A DNA stretch of 64,000 nucleotides, from contig NC_083338.1 in assembly GCF_019175385.1 (NCBI RefSeq), forward strand, positions 88,991,777 to 89,055,776, in the 5' to 3' direction. The notes under the pieces were generated by a model, which saw only the letters and a list, made by a program, of their open reading frames with translations, did not search any database and was not told where the DNA came from. The translations under genes and the position numbers were made by a program. Within the stretch, counting starts at the first letter, position 1, and each line of letters starts with the position of its first letter. Shown piece by piece: positions 1-11,292 of the stretch. The DNA comes from Lycium barbarum. Lineage: Eukaryota; Streptophyta; Magnoliopsida; Solanales; Solanaceae.

Positions 1-122
1 CCGTGTATATATATTTACATATAGAAAAAGTGATGACAAAAATAAAATAATTAGTCATCTTATTTTTAATATTGAAGAAGTTTCAAGAAAGAGGACATGT
101 GTCCACTTGGTATTGGAAGGAG

Positions 123-184
<62 letters not shown>

Positions 185-2672
185 AAAGATGACCAAAACA
201 AGACCATTATTTATCTTTATAATTCAAGAAATTTCAAGAACAAAACAAATAGAGGCCATTCGGCCATGGAGAACCAAACAAGAACCTTGGAAAGAATTTG
301 ATCAAAAATTATTTTCTTCTAACATTTCAACTAAGTGGAAGGCCCTCTTTAACGTGGAGTGGTTGTTGGAGCAAGCAAAACATGTATTGGTGCAATTTGG
401 GATCTTGGCCGAGGAAGGAGACAAGTGAAGAAAAAGGGTAAGGTTTAATCTTCTCTTTCATGTTGTGGATGATTTGTGAGTATTGTAGTATGTGGAAATG
501 GATGAAATTCATGTAATATATATGTGTGTGTGGATGTTGGCCGAATAGTAACTAGATGGGTGAGATGTGATGAATTGATTTTATTTAGTATTTAGATTGT
601 CGAAGTTGTGGATTCTATGATGTTAAAAGAAGATTTAATGGTTTGAAATGAAGTGGAAATTGTTTATGTATCATTGAAGAAGCTAATGTGATTTTAATAT
701 AGTTTCTTGTAATTATGAGAATGAAGTTGTGATTATTGTAAAATTGTTGAAGGAGTTAGTATGACATTAGTATGGTTTCTTATACTTGTAAGGATGAAGT
801 TGTTAATGTAAAAGGTTGGTGGAACTCATGAATTTGGAAGTGAGACATTTGTTTGGAAGATTGTGAGTCAGGTCGTTGTGATTGAATTTGAAAGAAGGAA
901 ATAGGTTGTTATTGTTCTTGTTGAATTTGGAAGGTGTCGGGTGAAGTAGTGTGTTGATTGAGTCGTTTTGAATGTTATGTTAATGAATTGAATATAAATG
1001 AAATGTCGTTAAATTGTATGACAATGGTTGTTAATGTTAGAATGCGTCTTGAATTGATTGTTGGTGTTGTTGGTATGATTGTTGGTATTGTTGATTGATG
1101 ATTTGGGCCGAGTAAGATTCTCGGGGATGGTATATTTACAGGGGAGATGCTGCCGAAATTTCGACAGATCATAAGTGAATTTATTTGAAAGGATTAAGAC
1201 AGGTATATGGTGATGAATCTAATGATTGCGTCAATCTTCTTGGATGTAGACTAACGATAGCGAGCTTGGACAATTAAGCGTAGCTAATAGGACGTGGAAC
1301 AGGTATGTTAAGGCTTGTCCCTTTCTTTCAAAGGCATGATCCCGATGTTATGATTTCATAATTGTTTCCATATCTTACTTGTTTTGCAAAAGTTAGATGT
1401 TTCTTATTCCAAGGCATGATTCTCTTCCCGATAACTCGTGAATGTTTTTCCAAAGTGTCTGTATTCTACCAAAACAGAGGTTTACGATTTTGTAAGCTAA
1501 CGATGGATATGTTTCACAATGACAATGATGATATCAAGGATGAGAATATTTTTGTGATGACTATGATAAGAATGATTTTCCAAAAATGGCTTCTGAAACG
1601 CTCGTAGAAGGTTCTGTAATTCAAACGCTCAATACTTTTTCATACTAACTCGGATTGACTCGAAACGTGGTTATGATTTTATTCTACGTTCTCTCAGTGC
1701 TATCCTTCGTTGATAGTCTCACCTTATAATAGTTGTTCCTTCAAGGTGAGACAAAGCCGTGATGATTATTCCATAATGTAATCGGAGGTTACCGACCTTA
1801 CGTCACTCCGATGGATACATGACTTTCTTTGGGCTCTCATGCATGCTGCTTATATGATATATGTATATGATATATGTTTATGTATATGGGGGATATGGGG
1901 AAGAGGGTCATATGTTGCGCTATAGACGCATTGCCACCTGGTCAGTTGGCGTAATATCATCCCGGACGCGGGATGCCCGGACGCGAGACATATGTGGGGG
2001 ACCCGACGTATTCGGCGCTATGATATGACATGTTCTATTTTATATATATATAAAAAGAGATATTTTTCAAAGAAAGCCAAGCATGCATGGCATCTTCCCT
2101 AAGAGGCACTCATATGTACAGGTTACTCTTCTACCTCATGATATGTTCTATATTTTCATTATGTTATTATTCATATTTATATCCCTTACTATGTTACTAT
2201 TCATGCCTTACATACTCAGTACATTACTCGTGACCCCTCTTTCTTCGGGGGCTGCGTTTCATGCCGCGCAGGTACACCCAAACGAGTTGAAGCTAATATA
2301 GAAGATATTCCAGCAGAGTTGGCAAGCTCCACTTGTTCCTGGAGTGCTACTGAGTCAGAGCATATGTGCTACGATGTCTGATAAATGTTAGAGACTTTGC
2401 AGACAGAGTCGTGGGTGTAGTATGTCAGTCTTGAAAGCGACTTCACCAGCCGATGTGTCATTATATATTATGTTACAGATTCCACATGGCCACAGATTTT
2501 GTTTGATTTGAGAACAACGAAAGAAAGATTCCTAAAGCTTAACTATGTTTTTCCTTTCTTATTGCTGTAAGAGTCTAAAGAGATTAAGTATGTAATAAGA
2601 GTCAGCGGGTTCGCTCGGCTCCGAATATGGGGTCGGGTGCCCATCACACCCTAGTTAGATCAGGGTGTGACA
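1..2672 (+). mobile_element. LTR of E family, 5'-truncated by window edge
   Basis: Non-coding LTR in + orientation ending in GGTGTGACA at 2672. It is homologous to the reverse complement of the solo LTR at 35709-38206: the stretch around 2361-2520 and the last ~90 bases (AATAAGAGTCAGCGGGTTCG onward) align closely. The first ~350 bases of the LTR lie to the left of the window. On the right it abuts, without PBS or polypurine tract, the RT/RNase H part of element A, so it is a solo LTR or the 3' LTR of an element inserted into A; GGTTA at 2673-2677 is the expected right target duplicate. It carries a TATATATATATAAA stretch near 2041-2054 and the conserved hairpin block at 2211-2273, in which the first hairpin is damaged. 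Small open frames here are not genes. Confidence 0.8.
123..183. repeat. (AT)n(GT)n compound microsatellite
   Basis: About 26 bases of perfect AT repeat run directly into about 36 bases of perfect GT repeat within the LTR. The reading frames crossing it encode only YIYIYI/CVCVCV runs and are artefacts. Confidence 0.95.
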
Positions 2673-3235
2673 GGTTATTACAGGAGGTTTGTTGAAGGAT
2701 TTTCTTCTATTTCTGCACCACTTACAAGGTTGACTTAGAAATCAGCAAAGTTTCAGTGAACAGATGCTTGCGAACGTAGTTTCCAAGAGTTAAAGGGTAG
2801 ATTGACTTCTGCCCAGTTCTAACACTTCCAGAGGGATTGGAAGGATATGTCGTATATTGTGAGTCTTCAGGCATCGGGCTAGGCTGTGTGTTGATGCAAC
2901 ATGGCAGAGTGATTGCGTATGCTTCAAGGCAATTGCAAAAACATGAGCAGAATTATCCTACCCATGATCTAGAATTGGCCGCGGTGGTCCATGCATTAAA
3001 GATATGGATACATTATTTATATGGTGTCCACGTGGATATTTATATAGATCATAAGAGTCTTCAGTATATCTTCAAGCAGAAAGAGTTGAATTTGCGACAA
3101 CGACGATGGCTAGAGTTGCTAAAAGACTATGATGTCGAGATTTTGTATCACCCTGGGAAGGAAAATGTTGTGGCTGATGCTCTTAGCCGTAGGTCGATGG
3201 GAAGTCTAAGTGATGTACGACCAGAGAAGAGATAA
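2673..3235 (+). pseudogene. Element A pol: end of RT and RNase H (degenerate)
   Basis: Conceptual translation starts with the [10 protein letters not shown] motif of the RT/RNase H boundary. It then meets two in-frame stops (TAG near 2737 where relatives have CAG, and TGA near 2757 where relatives have TGG) and a one-base deletion near 2814. The 132-codon frame 2837-3235 covers RNase H, with [15 protein letters not shown], the [11 protein letters not shown] helix, DHKSLQYIF and ADALSRRS. The first catalytic acidic residue, Asp in relatives (YCDASG), is Glu here (GAG at 2861-2863). The frame ends in TAA where relatives have a sense codon. In the living element this domain degrades the RNA of the RNA:DNA hybrid during reverse transcription. 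Non-functional. Confidence 0.88.
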
Positions 3236-4745
3236 ATGGCCGGTGAGCTCCAGCAGTTAGCTAGCCTAGGAGTCCGAGTAGTGGACTCAGGTAGCAGAGG
3301 TGAAGGAGCGACAATATGAGGATCCCATGCTAATGTAGTACAGGGACACACTCCCTCAGAAAGAGGAGTCATCATTTGATATTTTAGGAGACGGAGTTCT
3401 CTGATGTAGAGGCAGATTATGTGTCCCCGATGTGGCAAGTTTACGCCACCATATTTTGAAAGAAGCTCATTGTTCTCGTTATTCTATTCACCCCGGAGCG
3501 ACGAAAATGTATCACGATCTTAAGTCTATATATTGGTGGAATGGGATGAAGAAAGATATAGCGGAGTTTGTAGCTCAATGTCCTAATTGTCAACAAGTGA
3601 AAATCGAGCACCAAAAGCCGACTGGATTGTTGCAAGCAATAGGAATCCCAACTTGGAAGTGGGAAGTGATTAATATGGACTTCATTTCGGGGTTGCCCCA
3701 TTCTCGACGTAAGTATGATTCTATATGGGTGATTGTGGATAGACTCAAAAAGTCTGCTCATTTCTTACCGGTGAAAACGACCTATGTGGCCGAAGATTAT
3801 GCGAAGCTTTGTCTTAAAGAGATAGTGAGACTCCATGGTCTCCCAGTATCTATTATTTCTGATAGAGGGACTCATTTTACAGCTAATTTCTTGAAGTCGT
3901 TCCAAGAGGGTCTAGGGACCCAAGTGCGCCTTAGCACGGCATTTCATCCACAGACCGATGGACAAGCTGAACGTACTATTCAGACTCTTGAAGATATGTT
4001 ACGGGCATGTATGATAGATTTTGGAGGAAATTGGGAAGATCATTTGCCATTCATTGAATTTGCTTACAATAATAGTTATCATTCTAGCATTCAAATGGCA
4101 CCGTATGAAGCTTTATATGGGCGAAAGTGTAGATCCCCAATTGGGTGGTTTGAAGCAGGAGAGACTAAGTTGATAGGGCCGGATTTGGTCCAGCAAGCTA
4201 TAGATAAAGTCAAGCTCATACATGATCGGTTGTTAGCAGCCCAAAGTCGTCAAAAGTCCTATGCGGATAATCGTCGAAGAGACTTGGAGTTCAAAGTGAA
4301 AGATTGGGTATTCTTGAAAGTGTCGCCAATGAAGGGCGTGATGAGATTTGGCAAAAAAGGGAAGCTTAGTCCCCGGTATATTGGGCCATATGAAATTTTA
4401 TGAAAGATAGGCGAAGTGGCCTATGAGTTAGATCTACCTCCGGAATTGGAGTCAGTTTATCCAGTATTTCATGTCTCGATGCTTTGGAAATGTGTTGGAG
4501 ATCCTACTAGGATCGTCCCAGTAAATGATGTGCAAGTAACAGAAAAATTGACGTATGAAGAAGTACCCATTGCCATATTAGATAGGCAAGTACAGAGGCT
4601 TATAAACAAAGAGGTGGCCTCAGTTAAGGTTCTATGGAGAGGCAGTAAACGAGAAGAAATGACATGGGAAGCGGAAGAGAGTATGCGATCCAAACACCCA
4701 CATTTATTTCAGCCCTTGGAAGGTATCCAAGATGAGACGTCATGA
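3236..4745 (+). pseudogene. Element A pol: integrase and chromodomain (degenerate)
   Basis: The linker at 3236-3431 carries a 44-bp deletion relative to J and B (between two AGCAG/GGCAG repeats near 3297), which shifts the frame, and further stops (TAG near 3337, TGA near 3402). The 323-codon frame 3432-4403 holds the HHCC zinc-binding domain (ending CPNCQQVK) and an intact catalytic triad: Asp in NMDFISGLP, Asp in SDRGTHFT, Glu in [10 protein letters not shown]. It continues through the [15 protein letters not shown] motif of the C-terminal domain and stops at a TGA (relatives CGA) at 4401-4403. Frame 4416-4745 is the same reading continued: YELDLPPELESVYPVFHVSML, then a chromodomain ([19 protein letters not shown]). 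The chromodomain is thought to steer insertion to marked heterochromatin. Confidence 0.9.
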
Positions 4746-4918
4746 TCCTAAGGTATGTATGCCTTCCTTTTATTCTTTTGGGCCGTGTGTGGCCAAATTT
4801 TTATGCTATTATGTTGTGGCCGATGAGGCATCGATATTATGGGTTGTTGTGGAAGGTTGGTAGTGCCATATTATAGGGGAAACTCTGGCGAGAGTTTTGT
4901 AGAATTCCCGAACACTTT

Positions 4919-4954
4919 AACATTCGAGGACGAATGTTCTTAAGGGGGGAAGAA
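4919..4954 (+). other. Element A polypurine tract with upstream hairpin
   Basis: The purine run AAGGGGGGAAGAA (4942-4954) lies immediately before the LTR TGTCAC and should prime plus-strand DNA. It is preceded at 4919-4938 by a perfect inverted repeat, arms AACATTCG and CGAATGTT around AGGA. The same hairpin precedes the polypurine tract in B, C, D, F and K. Confidence 0.85.
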
Positions 4955-5214
4955 TGTCACACCTCGGAAAATTTTTCGTTGGTACGTAAGTGAATGAACT
5001 AGTGATGAGTATGAGTGTAAGATGTTCCATGAGTAAGGAATGACGTTTGATGACCTTAGGCGAGATTTCAAAGGTATCCGACATAAGACGAGAAAGTGGC
5101 TAAGATAAGGAAAGGTGGGGTGAGCAATGCATGTGCATGGATGAGGGTGATTAGAATGAAAGGTCTAAGAAATGTGAAAAGTTGCAGGTTTGCAACTGGC
5201 CAGGTGGTCGTCAA

Positions 5215-5475
5215 GTGCTATACGGACCGTAAAATGGTATACGGTCAGTAAACTGGCAGGTCGTAGACTGGCATGCAAAACTTCAAACTTTCTGCCAGTC
5301 GAGGAAATGGTAAAATAGGACCTGGTTTATGGACCGTAAAGTGATTTATGGCCCGTAAAACATGGTCGTAAATCACCATGGTTGCAGTCTGAGTTTCTGG
5401 TTCTGCAATGGTTACAGACGACCACGAAGGACGGTCCGTAAATTGGAGCACGGGTCGTAAACCATGTTTACGACC
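5215..5475 (+). repeat. Palindrome array, element A LTR
   Basis: Scattered GGTCGTAAA/GGACCGTAAA half-sites and eroded palindromes (TATACGGTCAGTAAA, TTTATGGACCGTAAA, TTTATGGCCCGTAAA). They occupy the same place as the better kept arrays in H, J, B, C and I. Confidence 0.65.
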
Positions 5476-7006
5476 ACTGTACACTTTAACACAGATTATC
5501 AAGTTATTAAATAAGGGGACCAAGGCTTATTTCATTTCATTCTACATCACACCCCTTCTCTGTAGAACATCTTTCTACATTTATTTCACAAGATTTCAAA
5601 TATATTTAGTGATCAACAACATAAAACAAGTGAATCAAGAGTAAGAAAACCATCAAGGATCATCCAAGGTCAACAAATCCAAATGGAGATAAACTAGGGT
5701 TTTGCTCAAGGTGGAGTATTATCGACTAAGGCTTGTCCCTACAACATCTAAGGTAAGATTCATGATATTTATATGTTGTTTAAGATATTGGAGAGTTGAA
5801 ATGTATGAATTGTACAAAATATGGTAAAATGGGTCATGAATGATGAATAGTGACATTTTGAGAAATAGTTTGAATTGAATCATGATTATTGTTACATTGT
5901 GACACGAATGGGTTATAAATGACGTTGAACGACCATGAATTAGAAATTGTATATGAAAGGACGAAATCACGTGTTATAGCCATAGATATGGAGAAATGAA
6001 AGTGAATTGAGGAATATGGTTAATGTGAATGACTAGTGGCCATTGTTATGATGTTATGAATATATTGTTGACGTTTGGGAGTTGAATTGCGATGTAAAGG
6101 AATAGTTGTCCGATTTTACCTAGCTTTAGCCACGCGTGCTAATTATCGATGCTAATGATAGTATGACCTTAATGAAGGTAGAAACGTGAGCATCAGAGGA
6201 GTACATGCAAGTGTAGAATAGTGCGACGAAAAGGTATGTAAGGCTAACCCTTCTTTCATAAGGCATGGTTCTTTGGACAAATTCCTAATTCCTATCTATG
6301 AGTATGTTGTCTCCAAATGATTGATATTCCGAGCTCGTAAGCTCACGATCCTTGATATGTACTACGATTGCACTACGCACCTCATATGATGAGTAAGCCT
6401 ATGATATAGACGTAGCGATAATGATGCTAAAGGTGCCTGCAGGCTATTAGATGTATGTGTACCTATGAAGGGCTATAATGAAACCCCGAGCCTATGGTGC
6501 CGGGTAGAGTATATGTTTATATATATATATGTATACGATTACGTAACGCGTGCACACATCTGTAGATGGTACGGATAACCCTGAAGCCTTGGTAGGGCCA
6601 GGTAGATATAACCTTGAGCCTTGGTTGGCCAAGTATGTATGAAACACCGAACCTTATGGTCGGGTACGCTATGTATGTACATATGTGTATGGGCTACGTA
6701 TATGATACGACTATGTATATAATATGAATATGAATGTGATAAGACTATGTATATGAATATTAATGTGAAAAGACTATGTATATGAATATGAATAAGGGTA
6801 TGTATACGAATATGAGTCCGAATACAGTACGAGTACTATTATGGAACACGGATGTGGATGTACGTATACAAATACGTATGAGAAATGGAAAGTTCCTATG
6901 AAAGGCAAGTAAGTGTCGTGATGATGATGTTATTGTCTCCCCCTCCTATGCTATTTCATATGTTGTTCCTTATGCTTATATATATACCGATGTTGATCAT
7001 GCTTTA

Positions 7007-7070
7007 CATACTCAGTACATTCTTCGTACTGACGTCCTTTTGTTTGTGGACGTTGCGTCATGCCCGCAGG
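7007..7070 (+). promoter_or_regulatory. Triple-hairpin core block of the LTR (copy in A)
   Basis: Three inverted repeats follow one another: CAGTAC/GTACTG (loop 7), ACGTCC/GGACGT, and TTGCG/CGCAG around a TCATGCC loop. A TATATATA stretch lies about 25-30 bases upstream. Further copies: 2211-2273, 27070-27132, 35080-35142, 42978-43039, 44007-44070, 49400-49462, 51010-51072 and 56995-57058 on +; 11736-11799, 19104-19167, 24401-24464 and 60647-60709 on -. The role is unknown. The position suits either the core promoter or the 5' end of the R region. Confidence 0.6.
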
Positions 7071-7513
7071 TGCACAGGGAGACAGACTTGATCCGTAGCT
7101 GCTTATTCAGAGGTTGTATAGCAGAGCTCCATTTTCTTCGGAGCCAAAGCTTTTGGGTACTTATTCTTTTGTGTATATAATTATGGGCATAGCGGGGTCC
7201 TGTCCCGCTCCTGTGTTATGTCATACTCTCTCTATAGGCTCGTAGTCACGTGTATATGGTTAGATATGTCTGGCCTTGTCGGCCTATGTTTTGTATATCA
7301 TTTTGTTGGCCTCGTCGGCCCATGTACATTGATGTGGCATAGATGCCAATGATGATTAAAGATGTTGTCGTCCAATGGGACTAGTGTGATTGATGAATAG
7401 AAATGTATGTTTATTTATGTGGCTCACCTAGATGCAAGCATAAGTGTAAGCTAAGGGGTGCCCAGGTGGGCTAGCACCGGGTGCTCGTCGTGGCCCCTAG
7501 TCGGGGCGTGACA

Positions 7514-8969
7514 GTAACGTATCGAGAATTTCAATTTTAGTAGCTTTCGAAGATAGCAACATTTGGAGGACATCATAAACTTATAGGAGATTAGATATTT
7601 GGCCAAAGAACCATGCCTTATGAAAGAAGGGTTAGCCTTACATACCTTTCCGTTCAACTATTCTATCACTTGCACGTTCTCCTTCAATGCTCACGTTTCT
7701 ACCTTCATTAGAGTTATACTACCATTAGAAAATCGATAGCTAGAATACATGACTAAAGCTAGAGAAAATTGGACAACATCTCCTTTAATTATACGACTTC
7801 CTCCATATCATATATCGACTCCCAAACATCAATAATACATTCACAACATCATAACAATAGTCTTTATTCTCCTTCATTATCCATATTTCTCAATTCACTT
7901 CAAGTCATTCATACCCATGGTCATAGCACACGATTACATCCGTTCATATTCAATGTCTATCCCATGTTCTTAACATCATTTATCACATGATTATAATCAT
8001 AACATATCAAGAATCATTACTCAACCCAAGCTATTACTCAAAGATGACACTATTCCCACATTCAAGACCTATTTTCTATATTCCTCTACAATCCAAGTGT
8101 TTCAACTTTCAACTACCTTAAACAACATGAAAATACCATAAAAATTACCTTAGATGGTGTGGGAATGAATCTTGAGTCGAAATACTTCACTTGAACCAAA
8201 CCCTAGTTCTCCTCCAATGGAATTTATTGTGGTCCTCTAACCCTTGGAAGCTTTCTACCACATAAACAATTGATTCTAGTCTTTAATCTTTGTGTTCTCT
8301 TGGACTTGGGTGGAATATTCTTAGAGAAGGGTTTTGAGCTCTCAACACTTGTAGAAGATGGAAAATGAATTAAAAGAACCCAAGGCATCTATTTATACAA
8401 TCACTGAAAATCAGTCCGTCGGGAATTCCACGGACACATATACGGTCCGTATAGTATTGTACGGTCCGTATAGTATTGTACGGTCCGTATAAGTGGTCGT
8501 GGTTCACCAACCAGAAGACCATCTCCCTGCTGGGAGTTATACGGACTCCTTATACAGACCGTATAAAGTTATACGGACCGTATAAAGTTATACAGACCGT
8601 ATAAGTGGTCGTTTAACTCCACTTCCCTGGAATGGTTTCCGTCGTTTCGTTTGATCTCCAATCCTTATGGAACCTTCTTAACACTTGTATAATAATTCAT
8701 TAACCATACAATAGGCTCTATAGCATCTCTTCAAGACATCACCACATAAACATTAGCTCAATCATAGCGGAACCTTTCCGATCACGACTTACATTTCGCT
8801 TCCTTCAACAAACTAAACTTCACATATTCATAGAACTTCGAAATCTTATTGTATGCACCTCAAGCTATCTAATCCTTCACTTTGCCCTGTATGATTTCAT
8901 AATCACCTTAAGTTCACACTAGCCTATCCACAAGGCAACACACACATATGGAATTTCCGAGGTGTAACA
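7514..8969 (-). repeat. Element C 3' LTR, partial
   Basis: Matches the C 5' LTR segments 38519-39393 and 51540-52059 nearly base for base, including the row of TATACGGACCGTATA palindromes at about 8425-8612. On the minus strand it begins TGTTACACCTCGG at 8969. The left end is cut by element A. No coding content; the small frames are chance. Confidence 0.88.
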
Positions 8970-9005
8970 CTCTTCCCTCCTTAAGAACATTCATCCTCGA
9001 ATGTT
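8970..9005 (-). other. Element C polypurine tract and hairpin
   Basis: On the minus strand: AACATTCGAGGATGAATGTT (8986-9005), then AAGGAGGGAAGAG directly before the LTR TG. One arm of the hairpin has a substitution (CATTCATCC on +). Confidence 0.8.
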
Positions 9006-9172
9006 AAGTCCTCAGGGATTCTATAAAAATTTCGCCAGAGTTTCCCTTGTAATATGGCACTACCATCCTGTCACAACAACCCATAATAGCAATGCCTCAC
9101 AGGGCCACAACATAATAACAATATAGTTTGGCCATACACGACCCAAAAGCATAAAAAGAAAATATACATACC

Positions 9173-11292
9173 TTATGATCTTGATGTCTCATCTGGGATT
9201 TCTTCTAGGGGCTAAAATAAGTGTGGGTACTTGGATCTCATAATTTCTTCCACTTCCCACGTCATTTCTTCTCAGTTATTGTTTCTCCACAAAAACTTAA
9301 CTGATGCCACTTCTTTGTTTCTAAGCCTCCGTACTTGCCTATCTAACATGGCAATGGGTACCTCTTCATCAGTCAATTTTTCTGTCACTTGAACATCATT
9401 TACTGGCATGATCCTAGTAGGATCTCTGACACATTTGCGAAGCATCGAGACATGGAAAACTGGGTGAACTGACTCCAAATCAGGAGGTAGATCTAATTCA
9501 TAGGCCACTTTGCCTATCTTGCGCACAATCTCATAAGGCCCAATGTACCGGGGACTAAGCTTCCCCTTTTTGCCAAATCTCATTACACCCTTCATTGGTG
9601 ACACTTTTAAGAATACCCAATCTTTCACTTGGAACTCTAAGTCCCTTCAATGATTATCTGCATAGGACATTTGACGACTTTGGGCTTCTAATAACCGATC
9701 TTGTATGAGCTTAACTTTCACTATGGCTTACTGGGCCAAGTCTGGCCCTATCAATTTAGTCTCTCCTACCTCGAACCACCCAATTGGGGATCTACACTTT
9801 CGCCCATATAAAGCCTCATATGGTGCCATTTGGATGCTAGAATGATAACTATTATTATAAGCAAATTCAATGAGGGGTAAGTGATCATCTCAATTACCTC
9901 CAAAATCTATCATACATGCCCGTAACATATCCTCAAGAGTCTGAATGGTACGTTCACCTTGTCCATCAGTATGTGGATGAAATGTCGTGCTAAGGCTCAG
10001 TTGAGTTCCCAAACCCTCTTGGAAGGACTTCCAAAAATTATCTGTAAACTGAGTTCCTCTATCTGAGATAATAGATGCTGGGACACCATGGAGTCGCACT
10101 ATCTCTTTAACATAAAGCTTTGCATAATCTTCTGCCACATACGTCGTTCTGACTGGTAAGAAATGAGCTGACTTCGTGAGTCTATCCACAATCACCAATA
10201 TAGAATCATACTTACGTCGAGAACGGGGTAAGCCTGTAATGAAGTCCATGTTAATTACTTCCCACTTCGAAGTTGGAATTTCTATAGCTAGCTACAATCC
10301 GCCCGACCTTTGGTACTTGATTTTTACTTGTTGGCAGTTGGATATTGAGCTACGAATTCGGCTACATCTTTCTTCATCCCATTCCACCAATATATAGACT
10401 TAAGATCATGGTACATTTTCGTTGCTCCAGGGTGGACAGAATAACAGGAGAAATGGGCTTCTCTCAATATTTGGTGGCGTTAACCTGCCACATCAGGAAC
10501 ACATAATCTGCCTCGGCATTGGAGAACTCCGTCTCCTGAAATATCAAATGATGACTCCTCCTTCTGAAGGAGTGTATCTCTGTAATGTATTAACATGGGA
10601 TCTTCGTATTGTCGCTCTTTCGCTTCCGCTACTAGCGACGAGACCGCTGAATTCTGAATGGTAGTTCCCCTGCTACCTGAGTCCACTACTCGAACTCCTA
10701 CGCTAGCTAACTGCTAGAGCTCACGAGCCATTTCTCTTTTCTCTGGTAGTACATCACACAAACTCCCTATGGATCTACGGCTAAGAGCATCAGCCACAAT
10801 ATTTTCCTTTCCAGGGTGATATAGGATATCAACATCATAATCTTTTAGCAATTCCAACCATCGTCGTTGCTGCAAATTCAACTCTTTTGGGTTGAAGATA
10901 TACTGAAGACTCTTGTGATATGTGTAAATATCCACATGGACACCATATAAATAATGTCTCCACATCATTAATGCATGAATCACTACAGCCAATTCTAGAT
11001 CATGGGTTGGATAATATTTCTCGTGTTTTCGTAATTGCCTTGAAGCATACGCAATCACCTTACCATGTTGCATCAACACATAGCCTAGCCTAATTCCTGA
11101 AGCATCGCAATAAACAACATAACCTTCCAACCCCTCTGGAAGTGTCAGGACTGGGGCAGAAGTCAATCTATCTTTTAGCTCATGGAAACTACGTTCACAA
11201 GCATCTGTCCATTGAAACTTTGCTGATTTCTGGGTCAGCTTTGTTAGTGGTGCTGAATGGAAGAAAAACCTTCTACAAATCTCCTGTAATAA
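9173..11292 (-). pseudogene. Element C pol 3' half: RNase H, integrase, chromodomain
   Basis: Minus-strand continuation of 21091-23781 after the B insertion. RNase H (11287 to about 10750) keeps [25 protein letters not shown]. Decay: TAG for CAG near 10712; TAA in the VPDVAG linker near 10487; a deletion and Cys-to-Tyr change in the integrase zinc-binding motif near 10340-10355; TGA for TGG near 9890; a further stop in the linker near 9730; and stops in the C-terminal part near 9650 and 9280. The catalytic segment 9890-10249 still shows Asp (MDFITGLP), Asp (SDRGTQFT) and Glu (QGERT). The chromodomain remnant reads to DETSRS and a TAA at 9173. Confidence 0.88.

Larger units (their letters stand above)
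2673..7513 (+). mobile_element. Element A: Tekay-like chromovirus, 5' part missing from window
   Basis: Contains, in order, the end of RT, RNase H, integrase, chromodomain, polypurine tract and a full 3' LTR. The 5' LTR, gag, protease and most of RT would lie left of position 1, because the E-family LTR at 1-2672 interrupts pol. On the right A abuts the middle of element C's left LTR; GTAAC at 7514-7518 is the candidate target duplicate, and C's homologous right LTR reads continuously through this point near 38519. A is therefore inferred to be inserted in C's 3' LTR. Closest relatives in the window are B, C and J. Confidence 0.85.
4955..7513 (+). repeat. Element A 3' LTR (2559 bp)
   Basis: Starts TGTCACACCTCGG after the polypurine tract and ends GGGGCGTGACA. 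It aligns along its length to the J LTR (55019-57503) and, reversed, to the B LTRs. A palindrome array lies at about 5215-5475. Repeats of the GAGCCTTGGTTGGCCAAGTA kind lie at 6485-6665. A TATATATA stretch lies near 6978 and the triple-hairpin block at 7007-7070. No gene. Confidence 0.9.

Noticed and set aside
72..428. 118-codon frame with YIYIYI/CVCVCV runs
   Set aside because: Translation of the AT/GT microsatellite and LTR sequence; no homology and no counterpart in solo LTR E.
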